A stretch of DNA of 64,000 bases. Source: Bacillus sp. MYb209 (GTDB taxonomy: Bacteria; Bacillota; Bacilli; Bacillales; Bacillaceae_G). Positions 16,177 through 24,248 of this stretch are shown in pieces. The notes beneath the pieces were generated by a model. That model was not told the origin of the DNA. It saw only the letters and a program-made list of their open reading frames with translations, and ran no database searches. The stretch spans positions 1-64,000 of the forward strand of contig NZ_PCNZ01000004.1 of assembly GCF_002975175.1 (NCBI RefSeq), read 5' to 3'. The position numbers and the translations under genes were made by a program. How positions within the stretch are numbered: position 1 is the stretch's first letter; the number at the start of each line of letters is the position of its first letter.

Positions 16177-17196
16177 ATGAAAGCAATTGGTTTACATGAA
16201 TACTTACCTATTGAAGAAGAAAACAGTTTAATTGATATTGAAGTTGAAAGACCTGTTGCCACAGGAAGAGATATACTCGTTAAAATTAACGCTATTTCCG
16301 TTAATCCAGTTGATACAAAAGTTCGCTCTCCGAAAGATAAAAAAGAAGATGTAGCGAAAATACTTGGCTGGGATGCTAGTGGTATTGTCGTACAAACTGG
16401 CGAAGGTTGTACATTATTTAAAGAAGGCGATGAAGTATTTTACGCTGGAAGTATTACGAGACAAGGTACATATAGTGAATACAATTTAGTTGATGAAAGA
16501 ATTGTCGGTAAAAAACCAAAAACTTTAACTGCCGCTGAATCTGCAGCACTTCCTTTAACAGCCATTACAGCATGGGAAGGTTTGTTTGAACGTTTAGGGA
16601 TTGATTATAATAAGAAAGATGAAAATTCATTTAAAAACATTTTAATTATCGGCGGAGCTGGTGGGGTTGGCTCGATTGCTATTCAGTTAGCTAAATGGGC
16701 TGGACTAAACGTAATCGCAACCGCATCCCGCAACGAAACCATACACTGGGTTGAAAAATTCGGTGCCGATTATATAGTTAATCATCACCAACCTTTAAAA
16801 GATCAAATATTAGAATTTGGGCTAAAAGATGTAGATTATATCTTCTGCTTAAACAATACTGATCAACATTGGCACGCGATGGGTGACATCATTAAACCAC
16901 AAGGGAAAATTTGCTCTATCGTAGAAAATGAACACCCTCTTGAGATGGGGATTTTAAAAAGTAAAAGCGCTACATTCGTTTGGGAGTTTATGTTCACAAA
17001 AGCGATGTATGAAACTGGTGATATGATTACGCAGCATGAACTATTAAATAAAGTAAGCGAACTATTAGATGAAGGTATTCTTCAAACTACTTTAAATGAT
17101 ACGTTAACACCAATTAATGCAGAAAACCTTAAAAAAGCACATGCATTACTTGAAAGTGGACGTACAATTGGGAAGATTGTATTAGAAAAGTTTTAA
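16177..17196 (+). CDS. Zinc-type alcohol dehydrogenase-like quinone oxidoreductase
   Basis: 339-residue medium-chain dehydrogenase. An N-terminal GroES-like domain carries VKINAISVNPVDTKVRS and WDASGIV. The NADPH-binding Rossmann part has LIIGGAGGVGSIAIQLAK near residue 150. There are no catalytic or structural zinc cysteines, so it is a zeta-crystallin-type quinone or enone reductase. The ATG at 16177 follows AATGGAGGG. An in-phase ATG five codons earlier overlaps that site. It is monocistronic, ended by the hairpin at 17201-17236. Confidence 0.87.
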   Translation: MKAIGLHEYLPIEEENSLIDIEVERPVATGRDILVKINAISVNPVDTKVRSPKDKKEDVAKILGWDASGIVVQTGEGCTLFKEGDEVFYAGSITRQGTYSEYNLVDERIVGKKPKTLTAAESAALPLTAITAWEGLFERLGIDYNKKDENSFKNILIIGGAGGVGSIAIQLAKWAGLNVIATASRNETIHWVEKFGADYIVNHHQPLKDQILEFGLKDVDYIFCLNNTDQHWHAMGDIIKPQGKICSIVENEHPLEMGILKSKSATFVWEFMFTKAMYETGDMITQHELLNKVSELLDEGILQTTLNDTLTPINAENLKKAHALLESGRTIGKIVLEKF

Positions 17197-17200
17197 TAAC

Positions 17201-17236
17201 AAAAGTCCGATTTCTAAATAAGAAATCGGACTTTTT
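17201..17236. terminator. Bidirectional terminator
   Basis: Fifteen-base perfect stem AAAAGTCCGATTTCT with its complement, T runs on both sides, between convergent genes. Confidence 0.85.
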
Positions 17237-17244
17237 TATTACCT

Positions 17245-18636
17245 TTATTTACTTGAAATCTCTTGATCATTTTGAACGTCTAACGGAGCTCTCTTCCCTA
17301 TTCCGAAAGCATAGAAACTAATTGTTACGATAGCTAAGAAAACAATACCTACAATTAGTGAAATACGAGTATCATCATTAAACCACATACCGATTAATAC
17401 CATAATTAAAAAGGCAATTGTTAAATAGTTTGTAACAGGAGCAAATGGCATTTTGAACGGATGATCTTTCATCTCTGCTCCTTTTTCTTTTCTAAAACGG
17501 ATTTGACTAATTAAAATGACAAACCATGGTACCATACCAGGAAGTACACTTGCACTATATACATATACGAATAAGTTTTTCGGTGCAATGTAGCTTAAAA
17601 CAACACCAACCGCTAAACCGATAATCACGCCAACTGTACCGAATAAAGGTACACCATTTTTAGAAATTTTCGCAAAGTATTTTGGTGCTTGTCCATTTAC
17701 ACCTAACGTATAAAGCATACGTCCAGCACTATAAATACCACTGTTACAACCAGACATTGCCGCTGTAATAACAACGAAGTTAATAAGTCCAGCAGCTGCC
17801 GTAATACCGACCTTCGCAAAAGTCGCTACGAACGGACTACCAATTGAACTTAATTGATCCCAAGGATAAACAGTTACAATAACGAAAATAGCACCAATAT
17901 AGAAAATTAAAATACGCCAAATTGTACTTTGAATTGCTCTTGTAAGTGTCTTCTTCGGATCTTTCGCTTCACCAGCAGTAATCCCGATTAATTCCACACC
18001 TTGATATGCTCCAACTACAAGCGATAATGCAAAGAAGAATCCTGAAAAACCACCTGTAAAGAAACCACCGTTTGTCCAAAGATTAGATATGCCGATTGCT
18101 TCTCCGCCGTTACCAATTCCGAAGAAAATAAGACCAAACCCCGCAATAATCATTAATAAAATCGTAACGATTTTAATCATCGCAAACCAAAATTCAAATT
18201 CACCAAATGACTTAACAGAAATTAAGTTAGCTGCACCAAGAATAACCATTGCAATAACACCCGGTATCCAAGCTGGCAAATCCGGGAACCAATATTGCAT
18301 ATACGCTCCAACCGCGATAATCTCTGACATCCCAACGATAACCCACTGGAACCAGTTACTCCAAGCTGTCATATAACCAGCTAACGGGTGAATATACTTA
18401 TGACCGAACGTCGCAAATGAGCCTGTACTTGGCTCCATATACAACATTTCTCCCATGGCACGCATGATGAAGAAGATAAAAATACCTGCAATTGCATATG
18501 CAAGCATTACTGAAGGACCTGTCCATTTAATCGTGCTGGCTGACCCCATAAACAAACCAACACCAATTGTTCCGCCTAAAGCAATCATTTGAATATGACG
18601 TGCTTCTAAACCTCTTTTCAATTCTTTGTTTGCCAC
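17245..18636 (-). CDS. APC-family amino acid permease (AAT subfamily)
   Basis: 463-residue, twelve-helix importer of the amino acid-polyamine-organocation superfamily. The first conserved block, [20 protein letters not shown], is the substrate and sodium/proton-binding helix of the AAT subfamily (GabP, AnsP, ProY, LysP types). [23 protein letters not shown] is the family signature in the fifth-sixth helix region. The start is GTG at 18636 because AGAGGGGG lies just upstream. It is one base downstream of the stop of a 49-codon upstream ORF, implying translational coupling. The amino acid carried cannot be told. Confidence 0.88.
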   Translation of the reverse strand: MANKELKRGLEARHIQMIALGGTIGVGLFMGSASTIKWTGPSVMLAYAIAGIFIFFIMRAMGEMLYMEPSTGSFATFGHKYIHPLAGYMTAWSNWFQWVIVGMSEIIAVGAYMQYWFPDLPAWIPGVIAMVILGAANLISVKSFGEFEFWFAMIKIVTILLMIIAGFGLIFFGIGNGGEAIGISNLWTNGGFFTGGFSGFFFALSLVVGAYQGVELIGITAGEAKDPKKTLTRAIQSTIWRILIFYIGAIFVIVTVYPWDQLSSIGSPFVATFAKVGITAAAGLINFVVITAAMSGCNSGIYSAGRMLYTLGVNGQAPKYFAKISKNGVPLFGTVGVIIGLAVGVVLSYIAPKNLFVYVYSASVLPGMVPWFVILISQIRFRKEKGAEMKDHPFKMPFAPVTNYLTIAFLIMVLIGMWFNDDTRISLIVGIVFLAIVTISFYAFGIGKRAPLDVQNDQEISSK

Positions 18637-18637
18637 T

Positions 18638-18787
18638 TCACTTCCCCCTCTTAGATGATTCATAGCCGCATTTTAAAGTAAGACGCTGTACCCTAATTCC
18701 TTTTTGGTCTGAAAATGATGAGGCGAGTATCATTTTTATCACACTTAAAAGTTGTTCTTTATTATTAAGTCGTAAAAGCCTCTTCAT
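18638..18787 (-). CDS. 49-residue upstream ORF translationally coupled to the permease
   Basis: An ATG at 18787 with a very strong AAAAAGGGAGGAAA site opens 49 codons. They start [20 protein letters not shown] and end [11 protein letters not shown], with TGA at 18638-18640. The permease GTG starts one base later, and its ribosome site lies inside the last codons. The product is basic (about 13 Lys/Arg), with an amphipathic or hydrophobic middle ([11 protein letters not shown]). It could be a small protein or a leader controlling permease translation. The region also contains AAAATGAT with ATCATTTT able to pair. I do not recognise a family. Confidence 0.6.
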   Translation of the reverse strand: MKRLLRLNNKEQLLSVIKMILASSFSDQKGIRVQRLTLKCGYESSKRGK

Positions 18788-19162
18788 TTTCCTCCCTTTT
18801 TAAAATTGTAAAATTTCTTATTTTATAATAATTCATTTATCTGAAAAATACAATTACTTTTTTCTGGAAAATTGTTATATACGAATCGAATACAATCCAT
18901 CACTATATTAGTAACTAAAAACATAAATTCAATATTATTGAAAAATAAAGGTTTTTTTCCAAAACTCTCTATTAAATAATAAACTATTGTAACGCATTTT
19001 TATTCAACAAAACCTTAACTATCTCTCCTCTGTAAATTCCTTTTCGTTTCGCTAACTTTATTCCTGCATGTTGTTTTTCTTTAATCATTTCTCAAAGGAC
19101 CTGCTCATTCATTATTAAAGAACATAAAGTAATGTAAACCCGTTAAAACAAAAGAGTGAAAC
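18788..19162. other. Intergenic region without recognised gene
   Basis: AT-rich stretch of about 370 bases between the permease leader and yjcZ. It should hold the promoters of both divergent units. I see no convincing ORF, riboswitch or repeat. Confidence 0.4.
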
Positions 19163-19197
19163 AATAATTTCCCCTCTTACGTAAAGGGGAAATTATT
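19163..19197 (+). promoter_or_regulatory. Perfect 13-bp hairpin sequestering the yjcZ ribosome binding site
   Basis: AATAATTTCCCCT (19163-19175) pairs perfectly with AGGGGAAATTATT (19185-19197) across a nine-base loop. The second arm is the Shine-Dalgarno sequence and ends one base before the ATG. Translation should be off until the stem is melted. Confidence 0.65.
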
Positions 19198-19317
19198 ATG
19201 GGATATGGTGGTAGTTGCAGTGGAGGCTGTGGTTTTGGTGGCGGATTCGCCTTACTAGTTGTGCTCTTTATCTTATTAATCATAGTTGGAGCTAGCTGCA
19301 GCGGATTCGGCTGCTAA
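19198..19317 (+). CDS. YjcZ family sporulation micro-protein
   Basis: 39 residues: a glycine/cysteine-rich start ([15 protein letters not shown]), one hydrophobic helix ([18 protein letters not shown]) and a CSGFGC end. This is the YjcZ/SscA/YczN-type small sporulation protein, many copies of which exist in B. cereus genomes, one-helix membrane peptides of the spore or mother cell. The ribosome site AAAGGGGAAA sits in a perfect hairpin. A palindromic terminator starts at the stop codon (19316-19347). Mother-cell expression is inferred from family. Confidence 0.85.
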   Translation: MGYGGSCSGGCGFGGGFALLVVLFILLIIVGASCSGFGC

Positions 19318-19347
19318 GAAAAGACACTCTTAAGAGTGTCTTTTCTT
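19316..19347 (+). terminator. Palindromic terminator of yjcZ
   Basis: AAGAAAAGACACTCTT followed immediately by its complement. A perfect 32-base palindrome that starts within the stop codon and ends in TTTTCTT. Confidence 0.8.
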
Positions 19348-19449
19348 ATGAATTCATTTTAAATTGTAATAACACTCATATTTTTTTAGGTATTACTGTC
19401 CTGGGTTTCGCTACATATCCATCAGGCTAACAAATAACCCAATACGAAA

Positions 19450-19477
19450 TGAACTGTACCCCATAAAATGGATAGTT
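19450..19477. mobile_element. Possible IS3/IS150-type terminal sequence (remnant)
   Basis: TGAACTGTACCCCATAAAAT, then GGATAGTT, resembles the ends of IS150-group IS3 elements (TGTACTGACCCC..., or GGGGTACAGTTCA in the other orientation). No transposase frame is attached. It would be a decayed end only. Confidence 0.3.
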
Positions 19478-19568
19478 TAATAAAAAGGCCTTTGTATAAC
19501 AAGAACGATATAAACTATTCCTTTTAGTTATTATTGATTTATTAAAATAAAAATTGAGACCCAAAAGA

Positions 19569-19601
19569 CAAGAAAGGTTGGCATTTTGCCAGCCTTTCTT
19601 G
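19569..19601. terminator. Orphan terminator-like hairpin
   Basis: CAAGAAAGGTTGGCA pairs with TGCCAGCCTTTCTTG (one G-U). No gene ends here, which again suggests a lost gene between yjcZ and the cell-wall-binding protein. Confidence 0.5.
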
Positions 19602-19695
19602 TTTACTACTTAATTCATTTTACAAATGAAAATTTTATTTTGGGATACTTAAAAATCTTCGCTTAATGAGCATGGGGTCAGGCTGAAAAAATATA

Positions 19696-19732
19696 GAATA
19701 CCGTATAAAATTCAGAATTTTATACGGTATTC
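19696..19732. repeat. 37-bp palindrome upstream of the cell-wall-binding protein gene
   Basis: An 18-base perfect inverted repeat, GAATACCGTATAAAATTC and its complement, with a single central A. It is about 125 bases before the next gene and is not followed by a T run. With only one central base it cannot form a relaxed hairpin loop; it could be a dimer operator or an element scar. Confidence 0.6.
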
Positions 19733-19858
19733 ATGCAAGACTTTTGTAACATTTATGAAAGAAATTTGAAAGGTGTTTATACTAAGATAAACTTCGGAAC
19801 GTTAAATGCAGTTTAACAAATAGAAAAAATAAGGTAGCACAAAGTGAGGAGCACAATT

Positions 19859-22102
19859 ATGAATGGAAATGCAAAAAAAAGTATGCGAAAAGTCCTTCCT
19901 GTAGGGATTGCAATGGGGATTTTATTCAGCGCCAGCCCCGTAACAGAATATAAAGTGAAAGCAGATGTTGATACATTCGCAACGATTGTTACAACATTTG
20001 GAAATGTATATGACACGTTTCTTAAAGAGCCATTTGGGAAATGGTTAGAAGAACAAGATGCAAAAAACAGTTATGCATCTCGTTTAGAAAATGTTGCTTA
20101 TAAAGCTCCTACTTTTAACAAAGGGGAATTTGGTATTAGTGTGTTTGATTATTATAAAGATCAGAATTTTAGCAAGAAAATTAAAATTGCTTATACCAAT
20201 GGGAAAGTTGAATATAAAACAATCAAGCATGGAGAACAAATTCGTATTAAGGGCGCTGGTACAATAGTAGACTTAACTCCTGATGAACCAGAACTATCTA
20301 AACATGATATTTTGTATATTACACAAAAACAATTAGATGAAGGAAATACGGGTGTTTCACTTACGAATTTCAAAACCTATTATCTAAAAAGTGACAATAG
20401 CGGTGGTAAAAATGTTTTAGCAGCTGAATTTGAACGTCAAGAATTCCCAGGATATTTTCTTACTAATGGTTCTGGTTTACGTGATATTCGTTATGTTAAT
20501 GAAGATCTTTTTAGTAAACTACCAGAAGGAAAACGAATATTAGCAACAATTACTTCACAGCCAGTAGGCAAAGATGTTCTTTCTAATTATGTTACGAATA
20601 ACTCCGAAGCTCTTGCAGATTTTAATAATCGGTTACCTGATATATTGGCAGATCGTACTAGCATCCTAGAGACACCTATTGCACTACCATTTACTACACT
20701 AAATGATGGTAAACCTTATCAAATTATCCCCTATAAAAAAGGGACGAATAAAGTATTGGTAAAAACAGGTTCAAAATATCTTTCAGGGAAAGAAGGAAAT
20801 GCACTTCAATATTCCGATTCAATTGGTGATGATGAAGTGTTTGAACTTGTCCAGATTGATCAAAAATCTTTTTACAATAATGTTCAGTTCCATTTGAAAA
20901 ACAAGAATGGAGTAAGTTTGGCTGGTAATCAAAACATTCATGGATTCGCTACTGATTGGAGTTTCAAATCCGAAATTCGTTTCACTGCAAAAAGCAACAA
21001 TGAAATTCATAACTGGCTAAGAGAGTGGTATCCAGGTAAAGAAAATGAGAAACAGAAGTATGACGGAATACAGATAATAGCTGATGAAAAGGATCCTACT
21101 AAACAGATTGCAAAAGATTCTTCTGGAACCGTAATAAAGAACAGTTGGGTAAACCGAGATGGCAATCAGTATTATGCAGGCTCTGATGGAATTCTCTTGA
21201 CAGGTTGGCATGAAGTTGAGGGAAAGACATATTATTTTGGCTTGTATGAAGGATTAATCAATACAAATGGATTCGAGAATGATGGGAAGTACTACAACTT
21301 CAATGACGATGGTTCTGTGCTACGATCAGCATGGAAGGAAGATCAAAATGGTCTACACTATTCTGATGCTTCTGGAGCAATTATTAAAGAAGGTTTGCGG
21401 GAAATTGATGGTAAAATTTATTATTTCCAAAATTACAAGGCAACTACAAATGAAATACGTGTAGAAGATGAAAATAGAATTCTTCACTTTTCTGACAAAG
21501 GCGTACTTGAGAGAGCTTCTAAGTTCAATGGAGAAGCGCTAGATAATAATTGGGAGACTGTTATTTTTAATGACAAAGTGTTAGTATTCGGAAAAGATGG
21601 TTCTATTAGAAAAAATGGGGTTTCTAAAATTTCTTTACCTGGATGGGATGGAAAAGAGAAGCCTACACTGGTATATTACAGCTTAGAAGAAGGGCCTAAC
21701 TATACTGGTTGGAAGGAAGTTAATGGTAAAAAATATCATTTCGAAGATGGTAAAAACAGTAATTTAGATAGTTATGAAACCATTGAGGAAAAAAGATATT
21801 ATTTTAATCATGACGGAGAAGCTAAACTAACAGGATTTGATAAAGTTGATGGTAAGATATACTATTATAACGATAAAGGCGAAATGCAAAAGGGTTGGCA
21901 ACAAATCGATGGTAAATGGTATTATTCCGATGATTCTGGAGCAGCTAAGATAGGATGGTTCCAAGGTCCTTACGAAACCACTACCCATGGTTATGGATAC
22001 TTTTCATATTATGCTAAAGCGGACGGTTCAATTTATCAAGACGTCACTGTTGAAATTAATGGCAGGAGTTATAAATTTGACAGTCATGGACACAAACGAT
22101 AA
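19859..22102 (+). CDS. Secreted multidomain protein with C-terminal cell wall/choline-binding repeats
   Basis: 747 residues. Signal peptide at residues 1-36 (KVLPVGIAMGILFSASPVTEYKVKA). Residues 40-270 are an unrecognised beta-rich domain. Residues about 285-375 look like a beta-trefoil (NKVLVKTGSKYLSGKEGNAL, then FELVQI and FHLKNKNGVSLAGNQ). From about residue 425 to the end there are roughly ten repeats of the GWxxxxGKxYYF type, as in CW_binding_1 modules of glucan- and choline-binding proteins. GTGAGGAGC precedes the ATG at 19859. It is probably cell-wall associated after export and could be an adhesin, toxin or enzyme; no catalytic motif is visible. It is alone in an accessory zone. Confidence 0.75.
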   Translation: MNGNAKKSMRKVLPVGIAMGILFSASPVTEYKVKADVDTFATIVTTFGNVYDTFLKEPFGKWLEEQDAKNSYASRLENVAYKAPTFNKGEFGISVFDYYKDQNFSKKIKIAYTNGKVEYKTIKHGEQIRIKGAGTIVDLTPDEPELSKHDILYITQKQLDEGNTGVSLTNFKTYYLKSDNSGGKNVLAAEFERQEFPGYFLTNGSGLRDIRYVNEDLFSKLPEGKRILATITSQPVGKDVLSNYVTNNSEALADFNNRLPDILADRTSILETPIALPFTTLNDGKPYQIIPYKKGTNKVLVKTGSKYLSGKEGNALQYSDSIGDDEVFELVQIDQKSFYNNVQFHLKNKNGVSLAGNQNIHGFATDWSFKSEIRFTAKSNNEIHNWLREWYPGKENEKQKYDGIQIIADEKDPTKQIAKDSSGTVIKNSWVNRDGNQYYAGSDGILLTGWHEVEGKTYYFGLYEGLINTNGFENDGKYYNFNDDGSVLRSAWKEDQNGLHYSDASGAIIKEGLREIDGKIYYFQNYKATTNEIRVEDENRILHFSDKGVLERASKFNGEALDNNWETVIFNDKVLVFGKDGSIRKNGVSKISLPGWDGKEKPTLVYYSLEEGPNYTGWKEVNGKKYHFEDGKNSNLDSYETIEEKRYYFNHDGEAKLTGFDKVDGKIYYYNDKGEMQKGWQQIDGKWYYSDDSGAAKIGWFQGPYETTTHGYGYFSYYAKADGSIYQDVTVEINGRSYKFDSHGHKR

Positions 22103-22220
22103 ATGATACAAAAAGTCTATTTTTTATAAATTATAGACGAGTGTTGTTCACGACTATAACAACAACTAAAAAATGATTGAGAAAAATTCAACATATACAT
22201 AATAAGCGGAGGCAAATATA

Positions 22221-22433
22221 GTGGCTTTAAAAGTAGTACTTATCGTTATTGGTGCAGCATTAATTTTATCGGGTGTATATAAAATGAAGAAGTATGATGC
22301 ATTCGTAGGAAAAACTCAAACCAGAAAAAATCTTTTCAACTTGTTAATTAATGGACAGAGTTCTGGAATAGGACAATTATTAAGTGGGATTGTGTGTATC
22401 GTTTTAGCAATCGTAGCCTTTATAATTAAATAA
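22221..22433 (+). CDS. Small membrane protein, paralogue of 23696-23908
   Basis: 70 residues: two hydrophobic helices joined by a conserved loop (KKYDAFVGKTQTRKNLFNLL, then GIGQLLSGIVCI). The start is GTG at 22221 with AGCGGAGG upstream. It shares the VGKTQTRKN loop and GxGQxLSGI helix with the protein encoded on the opposite strand 1.3 kb away, so the two arose by duplication. Function unknown. A terminator follows at 22445. Confidence 0.7.
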   Translation: MALKVVLIVIGAALILSGVYKMKKYDAFVGKTQTRKNLFNLLINGQSSGIGQLLSGIVCIVLAIVAFIIK

Positions 22434-22444
22434 TTTGCCAATAA

Positions 22445-22475
22445 GGGAGCTAAGATATAGAACTTAGCTCCTTTT
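22445..22475 (+). terminator. Terminator
   Basis: GGAGCTAAG, eight-base loop, CTTAGCTCC and TTTTATG. Confidence 0.7.
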
Positions 22476-22568
22476 ATGATGATAAAGTCTTTAGGCAAAA
22501 CAAAGATTTTTTCTAAAAATGTACATAGTCTATAGAAGTATAGATGGCACTCGTTATGAATAATTTTC

Positions 22569-22711
22569 TTAATAACCATTTCGCTTTAATATGCGATAGA
22601 TAGTGGTTCTATCAACATTTAAAAAATCAGCAATTGGATTTTCTTCAGATAAATCCAACCATGTATCTTTTAATGAGTTTAAGTTAGCTTTTTTATTTTT
22701 TATAATCAACT
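22569..22711 (-). pseudogene. C-terminal helix-turn-helix fragment of a resolvase-type recombinase
   Basis: The minus strand reads about 46 residues ending SEENPIADFLNVDRTTIYRI, then LKRNGY and a stop at 22569-22571. This looks like the DNA-binding end of serine resolvases/invertases (xxISRxTVYRxLK). The frame is closed upstream by TAG, so the catalytic domain is lost. It lies directly beside an IS6-like remnant, as expected for a decayed transposon. Confidence 0.55.
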
Positions 22712-22745
22712 AATTCAAATAAATCCCTCGTGCTACGAGAAATGG

Positions 22746-22925
22746 TCTATCAAACTTGGACATATTGATAGTACTACTCTATAAAAGGTGTGTGATCAGT
22801 ATGGAAAAGGAGAATATATTTAAGTGGAAACATTATCAACGAATTGTTTGGATTAACTGCTTAACAGGTGATTCTGTTAGGAATCCTTGATTCTTTTTTA
22901 TTTATCATCTTTTTGCACCAGAACT
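22746..22925 (+). mobile_element. IS6/IS240-like element reduced by internal deletion
   Basis: From ATG 22801 the frame reads MEKENIFKWKHYQ, the N-terminus of IS240-type transposases. In the next frame, starting at 22838, it continues NELFGLTA and stops at 22862-22864, the usual C-terminus of the same transposase. So some 200 codons were lost with a +1 shift. CTTTTTGCACCAGAACT (22909-22925) resembles the complement of the IS6 terminal repeat (GGTTCTGxTGCAAA). The leader word TATCAAACTTGGACAT at 22748 recurs in the second remnant at 29070-29090. Confidence 0.7.
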
Positions 22926-23067
22926 GATATTTTTATAGCAAAAAAAGAACCAAGAAAAATTTAAACAAGAGGTTGTAGATGCTATTGGAAACCTCAGCTT
23001 AGTTTTTTTAAAATTTCAACACATTCATTTTATGTATACACTTCTTTAGGTCGTTAGCCGAAAGAAA
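22926..23067. other. Short unrecognised remnant next to the IS6 fragment
   Basis: After a TAG, the plus strand frame 22939-23050 reads KKNQEKFKQEVVDAIGNLS, followed by a hydrophobic run and a stop. It has no start codon. Probably debris of an older gene. Confidence 0.25.
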
Positions 23068-23102
23068 CGAAAATAAAAACACAGGATATTATCTCTGTGT
23101 TT
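23068..23102 (-). terminator. Terminator of 23089-23364
   Basis: AAACACAG with CTGTGTTT around a short loop, overlapping the stop codon, then TTTTATTTTCG on the minus strand. Confidence 0.65.
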
Positions 23103-23364
23103 CTTCAAATTTTCTTTTTTGAATATATGCTTGAGCATGAATAATTTCTTCTTGAAGCTCTTTTAATTCTTTCATAGATTCTGATTCAATAGCCATGTAA
23201 GTAGTAACTAAACTGATCATCATATCCATCTTCTCTACTATATTTTGAATGACTTGTTTAGATTGCTCTTTTTTAGGGTGCTGTATTGCTGTTAATACAT
23301 CTTCCATATAATTGTTCTGTCTTTGCCGGATATCATAAATAAACTGCTTTGTGTTTGAGTCCAT
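23089..23364 (-). CDS. Small coiled-coil protein, function unknown
   Basis: 91 residues, entirely helical by composition and very polar: KQFIYDIRQRQNNYMEDVL, a central VEKMDMMISLVTTYMAIE and a C-terminal coiled coil (MKELKELQEEIIHAQAYIQK). CGGAGG lies 9 bases before the ATG. No family is recognised. Isolated within the accessory zone. Confidence 0.6.
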   Translation of the reverse strand: MDSNTKQFIYDIRQRQNNYMEDVLTAIQHPKKEQSKQVIQNIVEKMDMMISLVTTYMAIESESMKELKELQEEIIHAQAYIQKRKFEETQR

Positions 23365-23420
23365 TTGTCTTTCCTCCGTTTTAGATATATTACTATTCTA
23401 TCATACCCAAATAGGAAATA

Positions 23421-23639
23421 TTGGATTCCCCTGAATTTACACCTGTCTCGTACATATCCCAAAATGAGACAATTGTTACTACAGAAAAAGCAAAAAAATT
23501 AAGCGAATATAAAGCTGTTTACATGATTCAAGATCATCTGTATTTGGCGTACGAAGCTCTACAAAAAGGAAAAATAAATTTTCTATGCTTGCTCCCTGTT
23601 TTACTTTGCTACCTGATAAATTGTAAATCTGACAGGTGA
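23421..23639 (+). CDS. Doubtful ORF or remnant
   Basis: A TTG-started frame of 72 codons with a weak AGGA site. A middle part looks protein-like (KKLSEYKAVYMIQDHLYLA, then YEALQKGK). The tail (NFLCLLPVLLCYLINC) looks like out-of-frame sequence. It is more likely the decayed end of a larger gene than a working protein. Confidence 0.3.
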   Translation: MDSPEFTPVSYISQNETIVTTEKAKKLSEYKAVYMIQDHLYLAYEALQKGKINFLCLLPVLLCYLINCKSDR

Positions 23640-23644
23640 CAAAA

Positions 23645-23690
23645 ATAAAAGGAACACTACTTTTATTTTAAAGTTGTGTTCCTTTTATTT
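23645..23690. terminator. Bidirectional terminator
   Basis: ATAAAAGGAACAC with GTGTTCCTTTTAT around an AT-rich loop, between convergent frames. Confidence 0.65.
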
Positions 23691-23695
23691 ATAAA

Positions 23696-23908
23696 CTATT
23701 TAATTATAAAAGATAAAATCCCTATAATTATACATGCAATTCCGCTTAAGAATTGTCCCAGTCCCGCTGCTTCTCCTAAAATAAAGAAATTAAAAATATT
23801 TTTTCTTGTTTGTGTTTTTCCTATAAATGCTTCATCCGTTTTCATTCTATATATACCCCATAATACTAAGATTACGCCAAAAAGTATAAATAATAGTTTT
23901 AAAATCAT
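23696..23908 (-). CDS. Small membrane protein, paralogue of 22221-22433
   Basis: 70 residues with the same plan as its paralogue: a hydrophobic helix (LLFILFGVILVLWGIYRM), a loop with EAFIGKTQTRKNIFNFF, and a helix GLGQFLSGIACIIIGILSFI ending at the lysine. Roughly half of the residues are identical. GAGGTAAC precedes the ATG. No function is known to me. Confidence 0.7.
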   Translation of the reverse strand: MILKLLFILFGVILVLWGIYRMKTDEAFIGKTQTRKNIFNFFILGEAAGLGQFLSGIACIIIGILSFIIK

Positions 23909-24054
23909 CGTGTAGTTACCTCTGTTCCGTATATTTTTTATGTATGTGATTCTTTATTTTCATTCTATAAAGGCAGTTTAGAAAATAAGGTTCCTTTTCC
24001 ATACCACTTTATTTTTCTAGTACATCTGAACGAACTAGTTTTTAATCATCTGTT

Positions 24055-24248
24055 TTAATTACATCTGTTGAAATTGAAACTTTCTTCTGGCACCTGTCCA
24101 TTTTTAATATTTAATGACGGGGTTTTTTTTTCAACAGAAGTGATCGCACTAAAAGCTGAAGATACTGTACTTGCTCCCGCTTTTAAAGAAAAAACTGGAC
24201 TTACTAGAACAGCAAATACTAATCTTGCGGGAGTTACTTTTTTTTCAT
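24055..24248 (-). pseudogene. Frameshifted and truncated secreted protein
   Basis: From the ATG at 24248, eight A residues follow and lead to an immediate TAA. With one more A the frame becomes MKKKVTPARLVFAVLVSPVF, then SLKAGASTVSSAF, a clean signal peptide with an AxA-type cleavage site. About 35 residues of mature protein follow before a stop at 24055-24057. So a poly-A slip removed the reading frame, and the C-terminal bulk is missing too. Transcriptional or ribosomal slippage on the A tract could restore the start. It lies just downstream of the two-component operon. Confidence 0.5.

Noticed and set aside
18637-18790. T-box or lysine-type riboswitch in the permease leader
   Set aside because: A TTAGGGTACAGCG stretch looks superficially like the T-box motif. 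The TGGxACCGCG core, a terminator and the specifier arrangement are missing. The region is better explained by the 49-codon ORF.
19755-19775. PlcR box before the cell-wall-binding protein
   Set aside because: TATGAAAGAAATTTGAAAGG keeps only one half of TATGNAANNNNTTNCATA.
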